In this document: positions 56,981-64,000 of the stretch, piece by piece | Position numbering within the stretch: position 1 is the first letter of the stretch | How the letters are laid out: each line of letters opens with the position of its first letter | DNA from: Madurella fahalii | Taxonomy: Eukaryota > Ascomycota > Sordariomycetes > Sordariales | Direction of reading: 5' to 3' | DNA length: 64,000 nucleotides | NCBI GenBank assembly: GCA_029876055.1 | Contig: CM056874.1 | Location: 2,294,001 to 2,358,000, forward strand | Notes under the pieces: model-generated | Databases searched by the model: none | Told to the model about the DNA's origin: nothing | Seen by the model: only the letters and a program-made list of their open reading frames with translations | Translations under genes and position numbers: made by a program

Positions 56981-57230
56981 TGCTCTTCCGAATCCGTAAG
57001 CTTACGTGAGTTGGCTGGAATATCACGTCGTGTAGACTGACCAGCGTGTTGGTTGTGGAGGGTATTGTAGGGAACAGAATAGGTCTTTGCTATAGTAGAA
57101 AGACGAAGTTTTGGGTCTTTTCTAAGAGCTTCGAGGGCTAGAATTAGCTGCGTTTTATTTGACAGCGATGGTATGTCTTATGGTGGAGGAAACCGTCGCG
57201 AAGGGTAGAGAGGATGGGTTACGGGGAAAA

Positions 57231-57260
57231 TTTACGGCTCGCTTATCACGTACGTTACGT
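57231..57260 (+). repeat. Pogo-2 right TIR
   Basis: TTTACGGCTCGCTTATCACG then TACGTTACGT, the inverted partner of 54834-54863. Confidence 0.88.
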
Positions 57261-57278
57261 CTTCATCAATTAATAATA

Positions 57279-57420
57279 ATGACCTATACTAAACAGAATA
57301 TTCAGAAAGCTTTTGTTTACCTTGAAAAGAGCTACTCTTTACATAAGATCTAGACCCATTTCGGAATTCCACGCTCTATTTTACACTAGTCTCTAGCACA
57401 TAGCCTTATTCTTCCAGCCT
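57279..57420 (+). pseudogene. N-terminal HTH fragment of another pogo transposase
   Basis: Starts ATG at 57279: TYTKQNIQKAFVYLEKSYSL, then TAG at 57351, then THFGIPRSIL, the psq-type helix-turn-helix found at the start of fungal pogo transposases. It begins only 19 bp outside the Pogo-2 right TIR and on the opposite strand, so it is not part of Pogo-2. The rest (57.42-57.70 kb) is AT-rich and unreadable. Confidence 0.6.
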
Positions 57421-57792
57421 AGATATGGGAGGGGAGAGGTAGAGGTTTTTATGACCCGAGCGTTATATAGTAGGTTCTGGATATTGCCTTCAGAATACGT
57501 CTATAGACATTGCTAACATTTTCGAGTCCCATGTTACAGAGCCCTATATAAAAAAAAAAGTCAAAAATTTTAATCATCAATTCTTAGTCTACTAAAAAAC
57601 TAGATACTGTATAAAGTATATACTGAAGTTTGTTTTTGAAAGTTATATCTAATGATATATAGATGTCTAAGTTATCACTTGACCTTTATAGAAATATAGA
57701 GTAACGTACATTATAAGCGGTCCGTGGGTATAAGTGGGGTGTGGGCTTTCCACTACCCTACAAATACTATCCTCAATTACAACACAAGAACA

Positions 57793-59283
57793 CTAGGAGC
57801 CAACTATAATTATATTAGAAATAGCTGAATCCGAGGATTCTATAGCCTCCTGGCAAGTACGAGTATTATGGCTAGGCTTGCCACACACACCACAGCACCG
57901 AACCTCGTACGACCCTCCTTTATACTACTACCTCCCGGCTACGTTTCTTCTACTACCTTCCTACCTATAGCCTTCTAAGCCAGTAGATCCTATGCGTCTA
58001 TACAGTAAGTGATCCTCTAAGCTGCACACATGTTCTTTTAGCTCTCTGGTACTTGCTTAGTACCTCGTTGGCCTTGTAGAGCGAAGAGACCTTTGACTGA
58101 AGAAAAGTTACCTGGTGCATTATAGCTATTGTACCCTTGGTAAGTTGATCCACAACACCCAATATTGAAGTCGGAGAGCTATTTTGATGGCTAGAAATGC
58201 GAGTCTTGATGAGCATTGACTACAATTCGGCTTCTCGGAGGCTGTATGGTATCTGGAAGACCCAAGGTTATACTGTACTAGGCTGTGAGGCTGGAGGTAT
58301 TGGCGTACGAAGCTGTATATCCAGTATAGAAAGCACCCTCTATAGATCGTACAGTATAAGGCCAGCCCTTACAAAGCTACCCTATATATTGCTCTCTGTT
58401 ATAGAAGCAAAGAAGGTTTCGCGGAAGGTGTCAAAAAGGTCAGGAAGCTGGATCCTGGATCTGCAAAACACGAACCCGGATCAGTGTGATCTGGATTAGT
58501 GTGACTCGGATAAGTGTGATCCGATCTCTCAGAGACCCGTCAACCCAGGTCTCCATGGTCCAGGAAGTTGGGAATAAGAAGGAAGTTCACCTCCGTTAGA
58601 CAAAGAAAAAAAACAAGACATCCTCAATTTCCATCCTCAATTTTCCATCTGAATTTCCATCCCAAATTTAACTCTGAACGTTCAGAGGTGCTGTGCATCC
58701 GACAGAAGGCACAGAGGAACTCGAGCTTGCTAACGTAGTTGATATGCATACGTATTAAGTTCTCGATTTCGTGACCGTACGACTTCTTCAATGGCCTAAA
58801 GCAGCTAATATCGAGTGGCTGGTACTTGTAGGAAGAGTACGGAGGTATGTAGAGTGTGATGATATTGTTCTGTTTGTAGTAGAGTTCGAACTCGGTCGAG
58901 TAGTGGCTTTCGTGGCCGTCGAAGATTAATAGCCAGTATATGCCCTTTGTACGGGATTTTGTATAGTAGTCGAAGTGTTTAATCCAATCTAGGCCTATAG
59001 TATTGGTAGTCTAGCTATTATCGGTAGTTGCAGTATACTAGGTAAGTAGAATGTTATACTCCCGGTACTCGTTACCAAGGTAGTATTACACAGCTAAGAT
59101 AATGAATAGCAGGATCGCCCAGCTAAGGGCATTGATGCCCTAGATTACCGTTACCTATTCGCGGTTGCTAGGCTAGGCTAGCTTTGCCTTACTACGGCTA
59201 TCAGAGGTCGTAACAACTATACCTGCGAAGATAATGCCTATTATAAACCCAACCTCGTCGACGTTATAGACATCGTTGTAAAG
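57793..59283 (-). pseudogene. Pogo-3 DDE transposase, C-terminal two thirds
   Basis: From the right: YNVDEVGFIIGII (first catalytic Asp), TTSDSRSKAKLA, DNS-TTNTIGLDWIKHFD, LLIFDGHESHYSTEF (second Asp, intact), LYIPPYSYKYQPLDISCF and an HTH-like segment. After a solo LTR the coiled C-terminal part and the knuckle VRCCGVCGKP lead to the stop at 57793. TAG codons sit at Trp positions (for example NRE-W-VTVI). Its N-terminus is lost at the Gypsy-B junction. Confidence 0.8.
58429..58704 (+). mobile_element. Solo LTR of a diverged Copia family, TSD GAAGG
   Basis: 276 bp, TGTCAAAAAGG...GCATCCGACA, flanked by GAAGG (58424-58428 and 58705-58709). Its ends resemble the Copia-C LTR, but its middle differs and carries three tandem copies of a GGAT-N-GTGTGAT-CGG motif. 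Confidence 0.92.
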
Positions 59284-60009
59284 GGGTTGTTCTGGGAACA
59301 CGTTGAGGGAGATGGACCACGATGTCTTGATACCGAAAAGACCTGGACCAGCGGGCGATATCTTGGTGAACAGCCTCCTATCAATTATACAGAGACTGAT
59401 CCTTGCGGATCAGAAGTGCCCCGCGTGAGAGAGTTCCCTTACGGGGTTCTTATCTATCCTGTATCGTGATATCATCCAGTATCATTCGGCGGGTCCTCCT
59501 GACCTTCGTCTGGAGACTCTCGTTATAAATTATCCTCCCCTCTGTAGAACCTGTCCTCAGGTTCCTTACTGCTGAGGATCGTCTGAACTTAGGGGGTAAA
59601 ACTTGGGATGACATCGGGTGGATATCAGGTGTACGTCGAGTGCTGTTTGTAGCCGCGTAAATGGATAAGTGTCGAACCGGTGGACCTTACAGTCCATCCG
59701 CTCCAACGAGCTATGTAGTAGGAAAGGAGAAACGATAGTTTGGGGTAAGGAGTAAGTCGTTTTATAGTCGGGAGGTTTTCGGGAAAAGTTCGGCCGGTTG
59801 TCGGGCTGTAGTAGGATTCGCGGCTCCGAGGTCCTACTTTCCCGGTTCGGGCCTAAGATCCGAATTACGGCCAAATCGTCTGGATTTCTATCCGAACTTA
59901 CGTATTGTCCTTACAACTTCAAAACGTATAAAGATTATACAACTGCTTAATCGCAAGGCTTGTATACAGTTGCAAATTTGCAGACGTGTATTGGCCGTTT
60001 CTCCTCGGG

Positions 60010-60017
60010 TATAAATA
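60010..60017 (+). promoter_or_regulatory. TATA box of the Gypsy-B accessory gene, copy 2
   Basis: CGGGTATAAATACC, 199 bp before the ATG, followed by a CT microsatellite (about 60129-60178). Identical layout to copy 1. Confidence 0.72.
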
Positions 60018-60208
60018 CCTCTCTCCTCTCCTACCTTTTCTAAAACTTTTCTTCTTTAGGCTCTCTTCTATACGTTGTTTTGCTTGCTTTTCGCTCTACT
60101 CCTGTACGTGGTTTGCTGCCTGTCCTCGCCTTTCTCTCCCTCTCTCTCTCTCTTCCTCTCTCTCTCTCTCTCTCTTCTTGTTATCACTTCGGCTACTTTT
60201 CCGTCACG

Positions 60209-61109
60209 ATGGACGCTTTCGCCGCCTCTACTGCCGAGGTCACGCTGTATATAAAATGCATTCACTCGGTGCTTAAAAATACTAACCCTCGTTCCGGCGA
60301 GGTCCTTACGATTGACTGTTCTTTCGAGTAGTCGACCTCTTTATGTTACTCCCATTGCAATGTAAAGAAAGAGTTGTGTATGCCGGTAAGTTGTATGTAT
60401 TTTCGGTAGATTGGCGGGGGATTTGCTAACGATTGTAGGCTACTGCCGGAATAGTTAGCGATTCCGTCGACCTTATAATCTTTATCGACGTGGCTTACAC
60501 TATTATCGATTATTGTATAGAGGACACCGAGGGCGAGCTCGATAAAGAGGGTAATCGCCCTTAAGTTTCTACACTATCTCGCTGTAGCTATAAGAAGATC
60601 GCTGCTACCGCTAAAGATCTAGTCGGGGCTTTCGACACTACCGAGACCGCTTATTACTGCTAATTCGGTATTTCCGGCGTTACCAAGCTATCTTCTATAA
60701 ATGCATTTGTCTCGTTTATCTTCGTATATAAATCGCTGATATCTTAATAGTAAGTTTATATAGTATATTGCTCTATAGTCGTACTATATAGCCAACTCCG
60801 CCTACAGCAGTTGTCCTGCCCTAGCCGGAACTACGGCTGCAATACCGACATCAGTCTCAATTACTATATTTCTACTAAGTTATCGCTGACTTTTCGTAAT
60901 ACGAGTTTGAGGTACGTACCTAGGAGGTATAGTCTATCGCTCGTCTGTCGTTTAGCGATATTAGTTTTGTAGGTTAGTCAGGTACTAAGCACTGTTTTCT
61001 TAAGAAGGTCAAGGAGGAGATCGCTGCCAATATAGAGGATATAGAGGCCTAGTAGGTTTAGGTAGAGGTAGCTCCTGACTTAGAGCTGGTACCGACTTTA
61101 ATTTTCTGA
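60209..61109 (+). pseudogene. Gypsy-B antisense accessory gene, copy 2
   Basis: Starts ATG-GAC-GCT at 60209. Exon 1 (60209-60385, 177 nt) gives MDAFAASTAEVTLYIKCIHS and a Cys-rich end, with one TAG at a Gln (TCSFE-Q-STS in copy 1). Intron 60386-60438 retains GTAAGT, GCTAAC and TAG. Exon 2 encodes GIVSDSVDLIIFIDVAYTII and a basic helix, with two more stops. The second intron donor is ATAAAT instead of GTAAGT. The end (TGA 61107-61109) matches copy 1. Both copies keep the same exon borders and frame, so this was a real gene of the family ancestor. Convergent with pol. Confidence 0.65.
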
Positions 61110-61114
61110 GGTTC

Positions 61115-64000
61115 ATATTGTTTTCGGAGGTTTTTCTAGGGTATTTCGGTTAGGGTTGGCATCTAGTATACCCCGGGATATAGCTTTATATAGGTAGACA
61201 TTAATTAATATCTTATCGCCTACACTTTCACTAGTTTTTACATACTTTTTGGAATTGTAATACCAGCTTAGGTACATTTGTTATATCCTCCTCTAACACC
61301 TACTAATTATACTCCGAGGGCCAGCCTACCTATTTAACCAAAAAGAAGGTTTTACCCTAGAATTTTCTCTCGTCTCGAATCTCTTTAACTTCCTACTCTC
61401 CGTCGTCCTTAAGGTCTAATATCGGTATTACAGACGAATCGTCTCCTTTTCGGCTGTACTACGGTTCTAACATTGATATAGGAAATATATTATATAAACA
61501 ATCGTACTTGTCCGGGAGTGCCAGACGATAAACCAGCGATCCGACTCGGTTTAGAATACGAAATAGACCGATAAACTTGGGTACTAATTTCCTCGGTGAC
61601 TTAAATCTCAAATTCTAGGTTGATAATAATACCAAACTTCTATTCTTAAACTCCTTTTTTATATACTTCTCGTCGTAATATCGTTTCTAAACTACTATAG
61701 CTTCAGCCTAATTTTGTTCTAACTGTTTTCTCAGTTTAGTAAGTTTTTCAATTCTTTTAATTGTATTGGGTATCCTCCTCTCTTATATATTGCCCTCGAT
61801 ACAGCGGGAAATCGGAGGTTGATAACCTATTAGTGCTTTAAAGGGACTTATCTTGATTATAGAATTGATAGTACTATTGACAACAAATTCTGCTTCTAGG
61901 AGGAGATTTGCCTAGGTAATTTGGTTTTGGTATATAAAGTAATGGAGGTATTGAATGAGTGTTTGATTTACTCGCTCCGTTTGCCCGTCGGTTTGCGGGT
62001 AAAAAGCGGTCGAAAGCCGCTTATATACCTTTTACAGGTAATACAAATTGCTCTAAAACTGTGATGTGAAAACAGAACCTCGATTACTGACGTAACTATC
62101 AATAGGGCTATACTTAAGTTCAATCTCTTTATAAATAAGCTCTGCTAATTCTTGGCTGGTAATAGTAGTGGATACTGGGAAGAATCGGTTCATCTTCGTA
62201 TACCGATTGATAACCACTAGAATTACATCCTTCTCGGAGCTATCGGGACTCTTTACTATAGGAAAACCTATAATGAAGTCTATAGTAATTTCGCTCTAAG
62301 GTCGTATAGGAATCGGCAACGATTCGAGCGATCTATACGGCTTATACCGTCTTATCTTATTGACTTAGTAGGTATAGTAGGTTCTACAGTAGTCTTTAAT
62401 ATCTTTGGTTATACTATACCAGAAATATTTTCTTTATAATAGTTCGAGAGTCTTTTCGATACTAAAATAACCTGCTAACGGATCGTTATAAAAAAGCTGG
62501 AGTAACTCCTGCTTAACAGCTTGCTCTGCCGGGACGAACAATCGTCCTTGATATAGCAATTCTTGCTTGTATCCAAGTGCCTATTCGGACGAAACTCTCT
62601 AGTTTCAGACTGGACTTACCAGCCTTTCCTTAATTTTCAGAGTTACCGGATCCGTAGCTTGTAGCTCTAGGATCAATTCTCTTATAGATTTCGACGGTTC
62701 CGTAGTATAAACCACTTCCAGTCGAGCGTACTCTCTTGTATATTGACGAGTAACAATCTGTTCCCGTCCAAGCTAATCGGCTTCTTAGTAATCCTGAGGT
62801 CCTAGTAGGTAAACATTTAGCGATCCTATAGTAACTTCTGAAGGACAACCTATTATTTCGGGTTTCCAACTAGCTAGTTTACTAGGGTCCTATATACTAG
62901 CATCTTCGCTATTCTCTAGTACACAGTAGGCTCTCTTAACCCCTTCCGTAGTCGTCTTTCCGACCCGGGTACTAGCTAATTTACTAGGGTTTCTTATACG
63001 AGCTAATTTACTCTCTTCTGTATAATAGGCAATCTTGTTTCTTTCCGCGATCAGCTTTCTAATCTAGTTTACCCGAGCAATTTTGCTCTCAAAAGTAGGC
63101 ATCTATTCGAGCCTATTAGGACGTTCTTTATCCTTATAATCTAGTCTTCTCGAGGGGCTATCGGCCGGATTTCGCTTCCTAGGCTGATACTTAATAGTAA
63201 AATCAAATCCTACTAGATATATATACTATCTAGTCTATCAGCTGTTCAATCGGTTTTACTTTATAAACCTTTATAGGTTATTAAAATCTGAAAATATAGT
63301 AACTTTATAGCGACTCCCTTTAACGTAGTATCGCCAATACTTGAAGGCTTCTACAATAGCTATCATCTCCTTATTAGGAGTTCTATAGTCCTAGGCCGGT
63401 CTAAAAAACTTCGCTAACTAGAACGTAACGGGACGTTTTCGGCCCCCTTTCGGGACCTGCGACAGGACAGTTCCTATTATAAAGTCAGAGGCATCTGTCT
63501 TAATAATAACAGGGAGTTCGGGGTCGAAATGATATAAAACTGGCGCATCTTGAAATACTCTCTTGAGCTACGCGAATACCGTATACTCTTTAGCCTCTAA
63601 CTGGAGGGTTCCCGGTTTTCGTCCGTTCTATAACCCCTTTAGCAAATTACTTAACGGTAATACAATCTCCGAATAACCTCGAATAAATCGATAGTAAAAA
63701 TTATAAAATCCTAAGAAAACTTAGATATCTCGATAGGACTGTAGTTCAGGCCAATCTTGGATAGTCTGAATTCGTACCGAATCTATACCGATACCTTCGG
63801 GAGTTAAAATATAACCTAGAAATTCCACCTTGTCCTAATAAAATAAATACTTACTGGGCTTGCAGTATAATTGCACTTGTCTCAGGCGATCCAGGACTCG
63901 TCGGAAGTAAGTTATATAGGTTTCCCGGTCTAAGGAGAAAATTAAAATGTTATCCAAATAACATATATAACAATCGTCTAGTAGCCCGCTTAAAGTAGTC
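61115..64000 (-). pseudogene. Gypsy-B pol, reverse transcriptase to chromodomain (copy 2, partial)
   Basis: From the right edge: YLDNILIFSLDRETY (catalytic YxDD now YLDN), KVEFLGYILTPEGIGID, VFLGFYNFYYRFIRGYS, ELPVIIKTDASDFIIGTVLS, DYRTPNKEMIAIVEAFKYWR, integrase, chromodomain. Trp/Gln-to-stop changes occur throughout. The C-terminal extension after the chromodomain has a second open frame (YVKTSESVGDKILINVYLYK) conserved in copy 1. The 5' half, gag and 5' LTR lie outside the window. Confidence 0.82.

Larger units (their letters stand above)
54928..57174 (-). pseudogene. Pogo-2 DDE transposase, interrupted
   Basis: Read from 57174 (ATA in place of ATG): PSLSNKTQLILALEALRKDP with a psq-type HTH, a CENPB-like segment, then a solo LTR (56980-56697). 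The catalytic part has SHGRAK, DNS-TTNKKG and LLILNSYNSHYS (second catalytic Asp region, here Asn), then YIPPYSLHLLQLLDIGCFRP. After a second solo LTR (55402-55124) the C-terminal tail QKAVGKQVIQEIRQNG and a CCHC knuckle CCGMCGKPGHNARTC end at 54928. Several TAG codons replace Trp/Gln, and the catalytic LLILNSYNSH has Asn where LxxDG is usual, so the copy is inactive. Confidence 0.83.
54834..57260 (-). mobile_element. Pogo-2: full-length Fot1/pogo transposon with two nested LTRs
   Basis: 30-bp terminal inverted repeats (54834-54863 and 57231-57260) match with one mismatch and bound a 2.43-kb unit. Removing two solo LTRs and their duplications leaves about 1.86 kb, the normal size of Fot1-type elements. 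The transposase is on the minus strand. A TA is present at the left edge; the right edge reads TC, so the target duplication is not intact. Confidence 0.88.
57702..59287 (-). mobile_element. Pogo-3, truncated, with a nested solo LTR
   Basis: Same orientation and family as Pogo-2. The left end near 57702 has a diverged TIR (TAACGTACATTATAAGCGGT). The right end is cut where Gypsy-B copy 2 begins. Confidence 0.75.
59288..64000 (-). mobile_element. Gypsy-B copy 2, continues beyond the window
   Basis: Parallel to 36027-40426 and extends further, to reverse transcriptase at the window end. The left edge TGTTCTGGGAAC matches copy 1; immediately outside, the two loci differ (pogo here). The accessory-gene site occupied by a solo LTR in copy 1 is empty here. 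Strong TpA enrichment. Confidence 0.87.

Overview
The window looks like nuclear DNA of a filamentous ascomycete (Pezizomycotina). The evidence is short GT-AG introns with CTAAC/CTGAC branch points, an ascomycete-type class II hydrophobin, a patatin/NACHT (fungal NLR-like) gene, Fot1/pogo transposons, and Copia and Gypsy elements whose reading frames are full of C:G-to-T:A transitions in a CpA/TpG context, as in repeat-induced point mutation (RIP). I cannot name the genus. No rRNA, tRNA or CRISPR array was recognised. All splice sites, translations and counts were made by eye.

Layout. 0-1 kb: the 3' end of a SNF2-type helicase gene. 2-11.8 kb: a complete Copia element (Copia-A, 263-bp LTRs, 5-bp target duplication) nested in an older relative, then a reversed Copia fragment and a pogo transposase fragment. 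12.3-27 kb: the main gene island, with a nitrilase-family hydrolase, a fungal transcription-factor-like gene divergent from a Gre2-type reductase, a cytochrome P450 and a class II hydrophobin. 27.7-34.7 kb: two decayed host genes, a membrane-anchored GH16 glucanase and a patatin-NACHT gene, both carrying Trp-to-stop changes of the kind seen in the neighbouring transposons. 34.7-50.2 kb: a transposon block with Gypsy-B copy 1 (minus), Gypsy-A (plus, two 359-bp LTRs) and a Copia-C 3' end. 51-54 kb: a second small gene island with an intact 706-aa membrane protein. 54.8-64 kb: pogo elements pierced by solo LTRs, then Gypsy-B copy 2, which runs off the window.

Most notable structure. Two unrelated Gypsy elements each carry an extra gene between the end of pol and the 3' LTR, on the strand opposite to gag-pol, tail to tail with pol, with its own TATA box and with spliceosomal introns. 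In Gypsy-A this gene has up to six exons and no internal stop, although gag-pol on the other strand has about sixteen. The antisense orientation explains how introns survive in an element that replicates through RNA: they are not spliceable in the genomic transcript. A third gene of similar build lies alone at 35.1-36.0 kb. The three products share a cysteine cluster ending in a C-x-P-x-P or C-x-P type motif.

The 12-24 kb genes (hydrolase, regulator-like protein, reductase, P450) could be a small metabolic neighbourhood, but no backbone synthase is present, so this is only a suggestion. The transposon blocks show a clear order of events: pogo, Gypsy-B and an older Copia first, then Copia LTR insertions into them, with Copia-A and Gypsy-A inserted into older elements.
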